A stretch of 64,000 nucleotides of DNA. Origin: Azorhizobium sp943371865. GTDB lineage: Bacteria > Pseudomonadota > Alphaproteobacteria > Rhizobiales > Xanthobacteraceae. This document shows positions 49,833 to 59,322 of the stretch, one piece after another. Position 1 is the stretch's first letter; every line of letters starts with the position of its first letter. The DNA lies in contig NZ_CALRWL010000008.1 in NCBI RefSeq assembly GCF_943371865.1, forward strand, positions 62,001 to 126,000, in the 5' to 3' direction. The notes beneath the pieces were generated by a model. It saw nothing but the letters and a program-made list of their open reading frames with translations, was not told the DNA's origin and did no database searches. A program made the translations under genes and the position numbers.

Positions 49833-51917
49833 ATGGATCGGATCGCCGGGCATATGAGACGCCTGCCAACCGGCGTGCGCATCCGGCTCGTGTTCGCTTT
49901 CATCGTCGGTGCGCTGATCGATGCCCTGCTGCTCATGGCGGCAAGCCCGATCCATCCGCTGGGCCTGCTGGTGCCGCTGGTGGGCGCCGGGATTCTGACG
50001 ACCTCAGGCGAACTGCTGCTGCTGCTGTTTGGCGTCCACCGGCTCAAAGGATGGCTGCCGGCGGCCTTTGTGGTCGGCACGACGCTTACCAGCATGGTCA
50101 TGCTGGTGCCGACCATGGGGTTCCTGTGGTCGGCGCAAACGGCCTTCTTGGCCTGGGGCGCGGTGGTGCTGCTGGCCGCCATGGCCCTGCGGCGCCTGTG
50201 GGCGAGGGCACCCGCTCTGGCATGGCCCGATGCCGCCATTGCCGTGCCGCTGGCCGTTTGCGTGGGGTTCTTCTGCCGTCATTTTGCCGGCGCCCTGCCC
50301 ACGGTGATGGCCACGGAACACCTGCCCACCTGGCTGGATTACTTCGCCCACGGCACGGTCATCGCCTCCTTCGGCAGCCCATTGGCGGTCCATGTGGGCG
50401 ATATCATGCTGCCCGGCGTCGCGCGGGTGTTCTATCACTACGGCCCGTTCATGCTGCCGGCGGCGCTGAGCGAGGTGAGCGGCCTGTCCGGCCTCGGTCT
50501 GGCGACGGCGATCCTGCTGCCCCTGGGCGTGCTCGTGGGCCTGTGCGGGCTGTTCGTGCTGGCGGCGGAACTGGGCGGCACCGGCTGCGCCCTGGTGGCG
50601 CTCTGGCTGCTCATGTGCCTGCCGGACGCGGCCCAATACGGCCTGCGCAACGGCTTCCTGGGCTTCCACTGGATGATTTTCACCGGCCCCGGCTCGGCCT
50701 TTGCCATCGGGGCCGCGGCGGTGGCCTATGCCTGCGCGGGGCAGTGGTTCGCCGGGCGCCGCGTCGGGCCGCTGCTGCTCGCCGCCGTGCTGACGCTCAT
50801 GTTGATCATGATGCGGGTGCATATGTTCATGCTGATGGCCCCGGCGCTGCTGGGGGCGGTGGTGCTCGCCGCCCTGCCGCCGCCCTGGCGGACACGGGTG
50901 TTCTGGGGCGGCCTGGGGCTGGCGGTTGGCCTGACCATCGCGCTGGTGGCGGGGGGGCTGGGCACCGGCCTGCTGCAATGGACCAAGGGCGCGGCCTACG
51001 TCACCTTCGCCTTCACCAACGGGCCGGAGCCGTTTGCCGCCTTTCTCCGCGATCTCGGCGCGGTGGGGGGCACCCTTTTGGGCGGCCTGCTTCTGCTGCC
51101 GGCGACGCTGGGCGCATGGACGCTGGCGCTGCTTGTGGCGCTCATCGCCGAAACACGCGCCGGCCGCCTGCAGCCGGTGGACACCGTGCCTGCACTGATG
51201 TGCATCGCCTATCTGCTGCTGATCTTCTGGGCGCCGGAGGCCGGCAATAACGACGTCACCGAATATAAGCAGCGCCACTTTGCGCTGCTCTATGCCGTCG
51301 TCGCCATCTGGAGCGCGGTGCGCCTCCTGTCCGTGGTCGGGGTCGGACGCGGTCTGGCCGGCTGGCCCGCCGGCCGCGCCGTGGCCGCGACAGGTCTTGC
51401 CTGCCTGGCGACCCTGTTCGTCTTGCGCGGTGTGGATCCGGCGCGTCCGGCGGATGTCATGGGCTGGGCGCGCGGCTTCTACGACACCAAGGTCGAGCCG
51501 GGCATTCCCGGTGCCGCGACCTTCCTGCGCGCCCACCGGGCGCCGGGCGACATGATGATGGTGGGCGGCGGCGGCGCCAAGGCCGGGCTCAGCGGCGCGG
51601 CGCTGGAACTCGTCAGCATGACCGACATGCCCAGCTATGTGGGGCGGATCGAGCAGGCGGTGGCCACCCGGTCGCCGGACATCGTCGCGCTGGTGAAGGC
51701 CCGGGCGGCGGATCTCGCGGCGGTAGACGGCGCCTCGGACCGGCAGGCGGCTTTTGCCTTGCTTCGGGCGCGGAAGGTACGGTGGTATGTGGCCGTCGCG
51801 CCCGATCTGCCGGCCTGGGACAAGACGGGCGGGCAGGCGAGCTATCACGACGGCTCGGTTTTTCTCTATGACGCGAGTGGCGGCGAGACACCGCAGGCGC
51901 CGAGGGGGCAGCCGTGA
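49833..51917 (+). CDS. Polytopic membrane protein, possible GT-C-type glycosyltransferase
   Basis: This 694-residue protein has about 12-13 predicted helices (for example IRLVFAFIVGALIDALLLMA and LLLAAVLTLMLIMMRVHMFML) and a soluble C-terminal ~150 residues (FLRAHRAPGDMMMVGGGGAK to the end). The layout resembles bacterial GT-C proteins that use polyprenyl-phosphate sugars, but I cannot see the acidic motif with certainty. The start at 49833 is the ATG nearest to the first helix. It overlaps the next gene by four bases and so opens the glycan operon. Confidence 0.55.
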   Translation: MDRIAGHMRRLPTGVRIRLVFAFIVGALIDALLLMAASPIHPLGLLVPLVGAGILTTSGELLLLLFGVHRLKGWLPAAFVVGTTLTSMVMLVPTMGFLWSAQTAFLAWGAVVLLAAMALRRLWARAPALAWPDAAIAVPLAVCVGFFCRHFAGALPTVMATEHLPTWLDYFAHGTVIASFGSPLAVHVGDIMLPGVARVFYHYGPFMLPAALSEVSGLSGLGLATAILLPLGVLVGLCGLFVLAAELGGTGCALVALWLLMCLPDAAQYGLRNGFLGFHWMIFTGPGSAFAIGAAAVAYACAGQWFAGRRVGPLLLAAVLTLMLIMMRVHMFMLMAPALLGAVVLAALPPPWRTRVFWGGLGLAVGLTIALVAGGLGTGLLQWTKGAAYVTFAFTNGPEPFAAFLRDLGAVGGTLLGGLLLLPATLGAWTLALLVALIAETRAGRLQPVDTVPALMCIAYLLLIFWAPEAGNNDVTEYKQRHFALLYAVVAIWSAVRLLSVVGVGRGLAGWPAGRAVAATGLACLATLFVLRGVDPARPADVMGWARGFYDTKVEPGIPGAATFLRAHRAPGDMMMVGGGGAKAGLSGAALELVSMTDMPSYVGRIEQAVATRSPDIVALVKARAADLAAVDGASDRQAAFALLRARKVRWYVAVAPDLPAWDKTGGQASYHDGSVFLYDASGGETPQAPRGQP

Positions 51918-53107
51918 ATTTCAGGACCGATCAGACCGGCGATGGTGTGGCTGCGGCAGCAGTTCCACGCCCGGCCCCCCGGCTGGCCGGCATTCTGATG
52001 CGGGGCGGCAACAATTTCGACCTCATCCGTCTTGTGGCGGCCATGACGGTGATCTTCGGCCATTCGTTCTACGTGTTTCCCACCGGTGGGTTCCAAGAGC
52101 CGGTCACGATGCTGGTGAAGCGCAATTTCTCCGGCACCCTGGCCGTGGGTGTGTTCTTCTTCATCAGCGGGATGCTGATTTCCCAGAGCTTCCAGCGCTC
52201 CAACGCGCCGCTGCGCTTTGTGACCATGCGCGCGGCGCGCATCTATCCCGGCGCCATCGTCTGCCTGTTCCTGACCGTGTTCGGCGTCGGGGCGTTGGTC
52301 ACGTCGCTGCCGGTGGGCCAGTATCTCACCAGCGCAGAGACCCTGTGCTACCTGCGGGACAATTGGAGCTTCTTTGCCCGCGGTGCCCTGTGTCAGTCGC
52401 TGCCGGGGGTGTTTGGCAGCAACCATTTTCCCACCGCCGTCAACGGCTCGCTTTGGACGCTTCAGTCCGAGATCGTCTGTTACATCTATGTCCTCGTGCT
52501 GGGCTGCCTGACCTGCCTTCGCTCCCCGGCGCGCATTCTGATCACCCTCGCCGCCATCCTCGCGCTGCATGCGGTCGCGCCCCACTGGGTGCCGTATTTC
52601 TCCGACGACCACTACACCGACACGCTGAAGGTCGGGCTGTTCTTCATGGCCGGTGTCGCCGCCTTCGCGGTGCGGGACTGGCTGGTGATCCGCCTGCGCT
52701 ATTTCCTGCCGCTGGCGGTGGGGGCGGCGCTGCTCCAGGGCACGGCGGTGCAGGAATATGCGCTCTATACCGCGCTGTTCTATGGGGTGCTGGTGGCGGC
52801 AGCCGCGCCGCGCCTGCGCCGTCTGGTGCTGCCGGGGGACTATTCGTTCGGGGTCTATATCTATGGCTGGCCGATCCAGCAGTCGGTGCAGCATTTCTGG
52901 CCGGAGCTGACCTCCTATCCCAGCAACCTCATCTGCATTCCCGTGGCCCTGCTCGCCGGCTATCTGTCCTGGACCTTGGTGGAGCATCCGGCGCTGCGGG
53001 GGGCGGAAAGTTTGGTAAAAGGCGGGCAGAAGCGCTTCGATTCTTTGCTAAGTAAGACGGCGAGCCTTCCATTCAGCCCGCTCAGGAAGCCGCCCCGGGA
53101 GAAATGA
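51914..53107 (+). CDS. Acyltransferase 3 family protein (OafA/YrhL type)
   Basis: This 397-residue integral-membrane acyltransferase starts at a GTG. The segment NNFDLIRLVAAMTVIFGHSFYVF, with the conserved RL..A..V...H pattern, and the ARIYPGAIVCL block are diagnostic. About ten helices follow, and it ends like other OafA proteins (LVEHPALR). It acetylates or acylates surface sugars. It overlaps the transaminase gene by four bases. Confidence 0.85.
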   Translation: MNFRTDQTGDGVAAAAVPRPAPRLAGILMRGGNNFDLIRLVAAMTVIFGHSFYVFPTGGFQEPVTMLVKRNFSGTLAVGVFFFISGMLISQSFQRSNAPLRFVTMRAARIYPGAIVCLFLTVFGVGALVTSLPVGQYLTSAETLCYLRDNWSFFARGALCQSLPGVFGSNHFPTAVNGSLWTLQSEIVCYIYVLVLGCLTCLRSPARILITLAAILALHAVAPHWVPYFSDDHYTDTLKVGLFFMAGVAAFAVRDWLVIRLRYFLPLAVGAALLQGTAVQEYALYTALFYGVLVAAAAPRLRRLVLPGDYSFGVYIYGWPIQQSVQHFWPELTSYPSNLICIPVALLAGYLSWTLVEHPALRGAESLVKGGQKRFDSLLSKTASLPFSPLRKPPREK

Positions 53108-54246
53108 TGCCAGGACCGATCAGCTTCAACCGCCCCACATTGGTGGGCGAGGAGTTCGCGTATATCCGCGAGGCCTTGGAGCGGGCGCATCTTTCGGGCA
53201 ACGGGCGTTTCACCCATCGCTGTCAGGCGCTTCTGGAAACGCAGCTCGGCGGTGGACGGGCGCTTCTGACCCATTCCTGCACCGCGGCGCTGGAAATGTC
53301 GGTCATCCTCGCCGACATCGCCCCCGGCGATGAGGTGATCATGCCCTCCTTCACCTTCACCAGCACCGCCAATGCGGTGGTGCTGCGCGGTGGGGTGCCG
53401 GTGTTCGTGGACATTCGCCCGGACACGCTCAATCTGGACGAGGACCTGCTGGAAGCGGCCATCACCCCGCGCACCAAGGCCATCTTCGTGGTCCATTATG
53501 CCGGCGTGTCGGCACAGATGGACCGCATCATGGAGATCGCGGGACGCCATAAGCTGGCGGTGCTGGAGGATGCGGCGCAGGCCATGCACGCGGCCTTCAG
53601 GGGCCAGCCGCTGGGCAGCTTCGGCGCCTTCTCGGCCTTCAGTTATCACGAGACCAAGAATGTCATCGCCGGCGAGGGCGGGGCGCTGGTGGTGAACGAT
53701 CCCGAGGCGGCGGTGCGGGCCGAGATCATCTGGGAGAAGGGCACCAACCGGGCGCAGTTCCAGCGCGGCGAGGTGGCCAAATATACCTGGGTGGACATCG
53801 GCTCATCCTATCTGCCCAGCGAGATCACCGCCGCCTTCCTGCTGGCGCAGCTGGAAGCCGGGCCGGCCATCACCGCCCGGCGGCTCGTGGCCTGGAACCG
53901 CTACCATGACGCGCTGATGCCGCTGGAACAGCGCGGCCGGCTGCGGCGGCCGGTGGTGCCGGACGACTGCACCCACAACGGCCACATCTATTACGTCCTG
54001 GTGCCCCGCGCCGCGGATCGCGACCCGGCGCTGCGCGCCCTGGCGGCGCGCGGCGTCAATGCGGTCATGCACTATGTGCCGCTGCATTCCTCTCCGGCCG
54101 GATTGCGCCTTGGCCGCACCGACGGCCCGCTGCCCCAGACCGACGATCTGTCGGCGCGGCTGATCCGCCTGCCGTTGCACCCGCAGCTGGAGGCGGAGGC
54201 GCAGGCGCAGGTGGTGGCGGCCCTGGACGAGGTGCTCGGTGGATAA
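53104..54246 (+). CDS. wecE: dTDP-4-amino-4,6-dideoxygalactose transaminase-like (WecE/RffA)
   Basis: This 380-residue DegT/DnrJ/EryC1-family PLP enzyme has TSTANAVVLRGGVPVFVDI, LEDAAQAMHA and the PLP lysine K185 in SYHETKNVIAGEGG. The ETKN and GEGGALV pattern fits the WecE branch, which makes dTDP-Fuc4N from dTDP-4-keto-6-deoxyglucose. Two ATGs adjoin; I used the first. No rmlA/rmlB genes are in the window, so the keto sugar must come from elsewhere. Confidence 0.85.
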   Translation: MMPGPISFNRPTLVGEEFAYIREALERAHLSGNGRFTHRCQALLETQLGGGRALLTHSCTAALEMSVILADIAPGDEVIMPSFTFTSTANAVVLRGGVPVFVDIRPDTLNLDEDLLEAAITPRTKAIFVVHYAGVSAQMDRIMEIAGRHKLAVLEDAAQAMHAAFRGQPLGSFGAFSAFSYHETKNVIAGEGGALVVNDPEAAVRAEIIWEKGTNRAQFQRGEVAKYTWVDIGSSYLPSEITAAFLLAQLEAGPAITARRLVAWNRYHDALMPLEQRGRLRRPVVPDDCTHNGHIYYVLVPRAADRDPALRALAARGVNAVMHYVPLHSSPAGLRLGRTDGPLPQTDDLSARLIRLPLHPQLEAEAQAQVVAALDEVLGG

Positions 54247-54985
54247 GGCCGCCGCCGGCGCCGGCACCGCGCGCACGGTCGTCATCACCCAGTCGAATTA
54301 TCTGCCGTGGCGCGGCTATTTCGACATGCTGCGCAGCGCCGATGAAGTGATCCTGCTGGACAGCGTCCAATACACCCGGCGGGATTGGCGCAATCGCAAC
54401 AAGATCAAGATCGCATCGGGCACCGCCTGGCTGACGGTGCCGGTGGAGGTCAAGGGCCTCTACCATCAGGCCATCGACGAGACGCGGGTCTCCGACCCCG
54501 CCTGGGCGGACGGCCACCGCCGCGCCATCGACCTGGCCTATAAGCGCGCCCCGCACCATGCGGCGGTGTCCGGCTGGCTGGACCCGCTGCTGGCCAGCGT
54601 CGCCGCCGAGCCCATGCTGTCGCAGATCAACGAGGTGCTGCTGCGGGCCATCTGCGCCCGGCTGGGGCTCACCATGCCGATCCGGCGCTGCACCGACCTC
54701 CTGGACAAGGAGGCCATGCGCGAGATGGACCCCACCGAGCGCCTGGTGCAGCTGGCCCAGGCGGCGGGGGCGACGCGCTATCTCAGCGGCCCGGCGGCCA
54801 AGGCCTATCTGGACCCGGCGCTGTTCGCCGCGCGCGGCATCGCCGTGGACTGGATGTCCTATGCGGGCTATCGCGACTATCCCCAGCTCTGGGGCGCCTT
54901 CGAGCCGCAGGTGTCCATCGTGGACCTGCTGTTCAATACCGGCGACGATGCGGCGCGGTTCCTGGACCGCGCCGACCCCGCCTGA
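54239..54985 (+). CDS. WbqC-family protein
   Basis: This 248-residue protein opens VVITQSNYLPWRGYFDMLRSADEVILLDSVQYTRRDWRNRN in reduced form, the hallmark of WbqC. It ends with a SYAGYRDYPQLWGAFEPQVSIVDLLFNTG block, also typical. WbqC proteins occur in O-antigen and glycan clusters near sugar transaminases, often with N-acylation duties proposed but not firmly proven. It starts at a GTG overlapping wecE by eight bases. Confidence 0.85.
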   Translation: MDKAAAGAGTARTVVITQSNYLPWRGYFDMLRSADEVILLDSVQYTRRDWRNRNKIKIASGTAWLTVPVEVKGLYHQAIDETRVSDPAWADGHRRAIDLAYKRAPHHAAVSGWLDPLLASVAAEPMLSQINEVLLRAICARLGLTMPIRRCTDLLDKEAMREMDPTERLVQLAQAAGATRYLSGPAAKAYLDPALFAARGIAVDWMSYAGYRDYPQLWGAFEPQVSIVDLLFNTGDDAARFLDRADPA

Positions 54986-55002
54986 CCCGCACCGAGGCAC
55001 TG

Positions 55003-55821
55003 ATGGCATTCGTCACGATCGACCCGCCGGGCACCTTCTGCATGCAGGAAGCGTTGCGCGACGTGCTGAAGACGCGACCGGGCCGGACCTTCCTCGACGT
55101 GGGCTGCGGCGGCGGGGGCATGTCGAAGCTGCTGTGCGACGCGGGCTGGACCGGGGTGGGCGTGGATTTCTCACCTGCGGCCGTGGCCATCTCCCGGCAG
55201 GTGCTGGCGGATCACATCGCCGCCGGCCGCTACAGCCTGCATGCGGGCGACGTGCTCGATCTGCCGGCGGATTTCGCCAAGGTGGACCTGGTCATCAGCT
55301 ACATGGTCATGGAGCATGTGGAGGACGACGTCGGCTTCATCCGCAAGATCGCGGCCTATGCCCGGCCGGGCGGCACGGTGATTCTCGGCGTCCCCGGTCG
55401 CCGCGACCGCTGGTCGGTGGAGGACGAGACGGTGGGGCATTTCCGCCGCTATGACCGCGGCGATCTGGAGCGCGTCCTGCGGGCGGCAGGCCTGCGCGAG
55501 GAGACCGTGTGGTCCATCGCCGTGCCGGTGGCCAATCTCCTGTTCAATCTCAGCGTCTGGCTGATCGGCCGCAGCGGCGAAACCGCCAAGGCCGGCCAGA
55601 GCCAGCGGGTGCAGACGGAAACCAGCGGCATCCGCGAGATTCCCTGGAAGACGGTGTTCCCGTCCTGGGTCCGGCTGATCTTGAACCGCACCACCCTGTG
55701 GCCGCTGTTCGTGCTGCAACGCTGCTTCTACGGCACCGGCCTCGGCATCACCATGATGGCACCGCGCGGGTGCCCGAGCCCGGCGACTGACGCATCGGCT
55801 ATTTCGCCTTGCGCTGGCTGA
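55003..55821 (+). CDS. Class I SAM-dependent methyltransferase
   Basis: This 272-residue protein has motif I FLDVGCGGGGMSKLLCDAG, LVISYMVMEHVEDDVG and the GHFRRYDRGDLERVLRAAGL block. The C-terminal third (WIAVPVANLLFNL-like segment, then RLILNRTTLWPLFVLQR) is hydrophobic, suggesting membrane association. It lies 17 bases after the WbqC gene. Its end overlaps the convergent PhyH gene by 23 bases. Confidence 0.82.
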   Translation: MAFVTIDPPGTFCMQEALRDVLKTRPGRTFLDVGCGGGGMSKLLCDAGWTGVGVDFSPAAVAISRQVLADHIAAGRYSLHAGDVLDLPADFAKVDLVISYMVMEHVEDDVGFIRKIAAYARPGGTVILGVPGRRDRWSVEDETVGHFRRYDRGDLERVLRAAGLREETVWSIAVPVANLLFNLSVWLIGRSGETAKAGQSQRVQTETSGIREIPWKTVFPSWVRLILNRTTLWPLFVLQRCFYGTGLGITMMAPRGCPSPATDASAISPCAG

Positions 55822-56623
55822 TGAACTCCTCCACCGAGCGCGCGGTGGGGTGGTTGAAGCCTAGCAACTGGCGGATCTTCGGATCGGTGGAGAAGTCGTC
55901 CCCGAGATAGGCCGGCAGGTCGATCTGCTGGCGCATCATGGCGATGGTGTAGACATGGTTCACCGCTCGCCGGTCGGCGGCGCTGCGGTTGGTGCCGCCG
56001 CAATGATAGACCATGCAGTCCAGCACCAGGAAGCTGCCCGCGGGCGCGGCGATCTGCTTGGCCTGAGCCGCGATCACCGGGTCGGAGGGGAAGGCCTCCT
56101 GCTTGTGCGAGGCCGGGATGACGAAGGTCGCGCCATTGTCCAGCGTGAACGGATCCAGGCAGAACAAGGCGTTGATGGCCAGCGGACGGGTGCTGACGAA
56201 ATGCTGGTAGGGCAAGTCGCGATGATAGGCCGACTGGCTGTAGGTCTTGGCGCCGGCCGGATTCACTATGCCGTTCTGCTGGTTGAGGATGAAGCCCGCG
56301 CCCATCAGCCGCTCGCACAGCTCCAGGATGCGCGGATTGCTGGCAAGCGCGAGGAACAGCGGATCGTCCGCCAGCGGGCAGCGCAGCAGGTCCACCTCGC
56401 CGATGGCGCGCAGGCGTTCCACGTCGGTGCTGGCATGGTTCGCCGCGTGGATGGCATTGAAGCGGGCGCGCAAGGCCTCCAGCTGGTCGGCATCCAGGCC
56501 GCTGTCCACCACCGCATAGCCCAGCAGCCCCAGTGTTTCCGCCGCCTCGTCCAGGCTGGTGTGGGCTTCGTTGGCGATGCGCACGCCATAACGCAGGAAA
56601 GGGGAGGGTCCGCTGATGGCCAT
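55799..56623 (-). CDS. Phytanoyl-CoA dioxygenase (PhyH) family protein
   Basis: This 274-residue Fe(II)/2-oxoglutarate-type dioxygenase has YHRDLPYQHFV (H-x-D), a TFVIPASHKQEAFP loop and a distal histidine in FLVLDCMVYHCGGTN. Members in glycan clusters hydroxylate sugars or lipid parts, but the substrate is unknown. It is encoded opposite to its neighbours. The start ATG is at 56623, after a frame whose upstream part is not family-like. Confidence 0.83.
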   Translation of the reverse strand: MAISGPSPFLRYGVRIANEAHTSLDEAAETLGLLGYAVVDSGLDADQLEALRARFNAIHAANHASTDVERLRAIGEVDLLRCPLADDPLFLALASNPRILELCERLMGAGFILNQQNGIVNPAGAKTYSQSAYHRDLPYQHFVSTRPLAINALFCLDPFTLDNGATFVIPASHKQEAFPSDPVIAAQAKQIAAPAGSFLVLDCMVYHCGGTNRSAADRRAVNHVYTIAMMRQQIDLPAYLGDDFSTDPKIRQLLGFNHPTARSVEEFISQRKAK

Positions 56624-56726
56624 GGTGCTCTCGGCTCGGGGCTGCCGCCACGCGGAGGCTTACGCACCCCCGCGCAGCGGGTTATAGACGCACATTGACC
56701 CCCCGCAAAGTGAACGGCGCGGCCGC

Positions 56727-57701
56727 ATGAAGCTTTCCATCGTTGCCACGCTCTACCGCTCGGCCGCCAGCATTGTCGAATTTCACGCCCGCGCCATGGC
56801 CGCTGCTGCCGGGGTCGCCGACGAAGTCGAGATGATCCTGGTCAATGACGGGTCGCCCGACGACAGCCTGGCCCTGGCCCTGGAGATCCAGGCCCGCGAT
56901 CCGCGCGTGGTGGTGCTGGATCTCGCCCGGAACTTCGGCCACCACAAGGCCATGATGACCGGTCTCGCCCACGCCTGCGGCGAGCTGGTGTTCCTCATCG
57001 ACAGCGACCTGGAAGAGCCGCCGGAACTGCTCCAGCGCTTCCATGCGGACATGATCGCCGGCGACTGGGACGTGGTGTTCGGCGTGCAGGCCAGCCGGAA
57101 GGGCGGGGTGTTCGAGCGCGTCACGGGCGCCGCCTTCTTTCGCCTGGTGGAGGCGTTGAGCGACCAGACCCTGCCGCGCAACGTGGTCACCGCCCGCCTG
57201 ATGCGGCGGGACTATGTGCAGGCCCTGGTGCAGCACCGGGATCGCGAAATGCAGATCTCGCATCTGTGGGTGCTCACGGGCTTTCGCCAGCACGCGCTGC
57301 AGATCGAGAAGCTGTCGCTCTCCCCCAGCACCTATTCCCTGCGCCGCAAAATCGAGATGGCGGTGAAGCACATCACCACCACCTCCACCAAGCTGCTCTA
57401 TCTGGTGCTGTATTTCGGCGGGGCGGTGTGTGCCGGGTCGCTGTGCTTCATCCTTTATCTCGTGGCGCGCTATCTCACCCATGGGGTGGGCGTCAGCGGC
57501 TATACCTCGTTGATGGTCTCGGTCTGGTTCTTCGGCGGGGCGACGGTGCTGATCCTCGGCATCATCGGCATCTATATCGCCAACATCCTGTCCGAGGTGA
57601 AACGCCGCCCCTACACCCATATGCGCGCCATCTACCGGGTGGATCCGGCCACCGGACAGCCATGCGCGCGGCCCCAGGCGGGCGAGGAGTTCATGCTGTG
57701 A
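56727..57701 (+). CDS. Family 2 glycosyltransferase, polyprenyl-phosphate type
   Basis: This 324-residue GT-A glycosyltransferase of the DPM1/ArnC group starts MKLSIVATLYRSAASIVEFHARAMAAA and has VNDGSPDDS and FLIDSDLEEPPELL. Two C-terminal helices (VLYFGGAVCAGSLCFILYLV and WFFGGATVLILGIIGIYIA) anchor it in the membrane. It probably loads a sugar onto undecaprenyl phosphate for use by the GT-C-type protein or an EamA-type flippase of this cluster. It overlaps the next gene. Confidence 0.87.
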   Translation: MKLSIVATLYRSAASIVEFHARAMAAAAGVADEVEMILVNDGSPDDSLALALEIQARDPRVVVLDLARNFGHHKAMMTGLAHACGELVFLIDSDLEEPPELLQRFHADMIAGDWDVVFGVQASRKGGVFERVTGAAFFRLVEALSDQTLPRNVVTARLMRRDYVQALVQHRDREMQISHLWVLTGFRQHALQIEKLSLSPSTYSLRRKIEMAVKHITTTSTKLLYLVLYFGGAVCAGSLCFILYLVARYLTHGVGVSGYTSLMVSVWFFGGATVLILGIIGIYIANILSEVKRRPYTHMRAIYRVDPATGQPCARPQAGEEFML

Positions 57702-58333
57702 GCGCCAAGGACGGCATTCTCGACGCGGTCGGCGCCTATTACAGCGGCAAGCTGGCCGAGCACGGGCCCACCCCGCGCGGGGTGGACTGGAAGGACACCG
57801 AAAGCCAGCATTTGCGTCACAGCCAGTTCCTGCGCCTGCTGGCGCAGGACCCGGACGCCAGCGTGCTGGACGTGGGCTGCGGCTATGGGGATTTCCTGCC
57901 CTTCCTGCGCGCTGCCGGCCATCGCGGGCGCTATATCGGCTGCGATGTGGCAGCCCCCATGGTGGCGGCTGCGCGCCAGTTGCATGGGGAAGGGCCGGAC
58001 CACAGCTTCATCGTCGGCGTCGCCCCGGAAGGCGCGGCCGATTATGCCATCGGCAGCGGCATCCTGAACGTGATGCGCGGCTCCACGCCGGAGGCGTGGG
58101 CGCACTATGTGCGAGCCACCATTGAGACCCTGCATGGCGCCGGACGGCGCGGCTTCGGCTTCAACATGCTGAGCCTGGTCTCGGACCCGGAGCGGCGACG
58201 GGCGGACCTGTTCTATGGCGATCCGGTGGGCGTGCTGGCGGATTGCATCGCCCGCTATGGCCGGCATGTGGCGCTGATGCAGGATTACGGCCTGTGGGAA
58301 TTCACCATGATCGTGCGCCGGCCCACGCCCTGA
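57698..58333 (+). CDS. SAM-dependent methyltransferase
   Basis: This 211-residue protein starts at a GTG overlapping the previous stop, with GAGGAG eight bases upstream. The motifs SVLDVGCGYGDFLPFLRAAGHRGRYIGCDVA and YAIGSGILNVMRG fit a class I methyltransferase. It starts VSAKDGILDAVGAYYSGKLAEHGPTPRGVDW, which I recall from many methyltransferases encoded next to GT2 genes in nodulating bacteria. Acceptor unknown. Confidence 0.8.
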   Translation: MSAKDGILDAVGAYYSGKLAEHGPTPRGVDWKDTESQHLRHSQFLRLLAQDPDASVLDVGCGYGDFLPFLRAAGHRGRYIGCDVAAPMVAAARQLHGEGPDHSFIVGVAPEGAADYAIGSGILNVMRGSTPEAWAHYVRATIETLHGAGRRGFGFNMLSLVSDPERRRADLFYGDPVGVLADCIARYGRHVALMQDYGLWEFTMIVRRPTP

Positions 58334-58392
58334 CCATGGACGGATCGAGATGCGGTTCCGATCCGGGGGACGCCCTCTGATCGGAGCGTCGT

Positions 58393-59322
58393 CTAGCCTT
58401 CTTCCCACACCGCGATGCCGAAGCCGGAGGCGCCGTAGCCCCGGCCGTTGAACAGCATCCAGCGCCGCCCGGCCTGCTCGAACACGGCGGGATAGGTGAG
58501 GGCGCCGCCCTCCCAGCTCTCGCCATCGGCATGGATTCCTGCGGGCACGCGCTGCCAGGCGGCTCCATCGGTGCTGATGGCGCGCCCAATCGTGTACGGC
58601 GTCTCCAGCCCCCGCGCGGCGAAATACATCTCGAAGCCGCCGTCCGCCTGCGCCAGCACGCTGGGACGGACGGTGGCGATCTCCTCGCCTTGCGGCGGCA
58701 GGCAGATCTCCGGCGCGCGGCGCCAGTCCAGGCCATCGGTGGAGGTGGCGGCGCGGATGGCGTGGCTCATGTCCGCCTGGGTAGCGCCCCATTCCAGATG
58801 GGTGCCGTACCACATGCGCCAGTCCTGCGGGCCGAGGCGCAGCACCCAGGGATAGGACAGGCTGTAGGGATCCACCGGCCCCCGATCCAGGATCGGGCCG
58901 AGGAAGCGGCGCGCGAAGCGGCCCTCGCGGGCGCTGCCGAAGGCGACGCCGATGGCATTGCGCCAGGGCACCGCGCCGCCCACGTTCCAGCCCATGTAAT
59001 AGAGCCGGTCTTCCGTCTCGCCGGGGACGATGCAGCCGATGCCGATGCCGGCATCGTCAAAGGCGCCGATGCCACCGGGGGCCAGGACGGGATCGGCGCT
59101 CTGCGCCTCCACTCGCGGCACATCGCCCAGCCGCACCACCAGCGTGCCCACGGAGGACCGGTTGGCCGCGTCGCGGCCACTGTAGAAGATCCGCACCAGA
59201 TCCCCGTCCAGCGGGTAGGGCACGGGCAGCGCCGCGTGACTCACCAGGGCGGGATGCCCGCCCGTGGGGCCGGCGAACACCAGACCCAGCTTGCGCCAGG
59301 CGCCCGTCTGGACGCCGGTCAT
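58393..59322 (-). CDS. Five-bladed beta-propeller glycoside-hydrolase-like protein
   Basis: This 309-residue protein has GH43/GH32-like blade motifs: LVRIFYSGRD, DRLYYMGWN, WRMWYGTHLEW and FEMYFAARG. Similar stand-alone proteins without signal peptide occur in O-antigen and capsule clusters, where their role is unclear. It starts with an ATG overlapping the stop of the acetyltransferase gene, so the two are coupled. Catalytic acids were not identified. Confidence 0.7.
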   Translation of the reverse strand: MTGVQTGAWRKLGLVFAGPTGGHPALVSHAALPVPYPLDGDLVRIFYSGRDAANRSSVGTLVVRLGDVPRVEAQSADPVLAPGGIGAFDDAGIGIGCIVPGETEDRLYYMGWNVGGAVPWRNAIGVAFGSAREGRFARRFLGPILDRGPVDPYSLSYPWVLRLGPQDWRMWYGTHLEWGATQADMSHAIRAATSTDGLDWRRAPEICLPPQGEEIATVRPSVLAQADGGFEMYFAARGLETPYTIGRAISTDGAAWQRVPAGIHADGESWEGGALTYPAVFEQAGRRWMLFNGRGYGASGFGIAVWEEG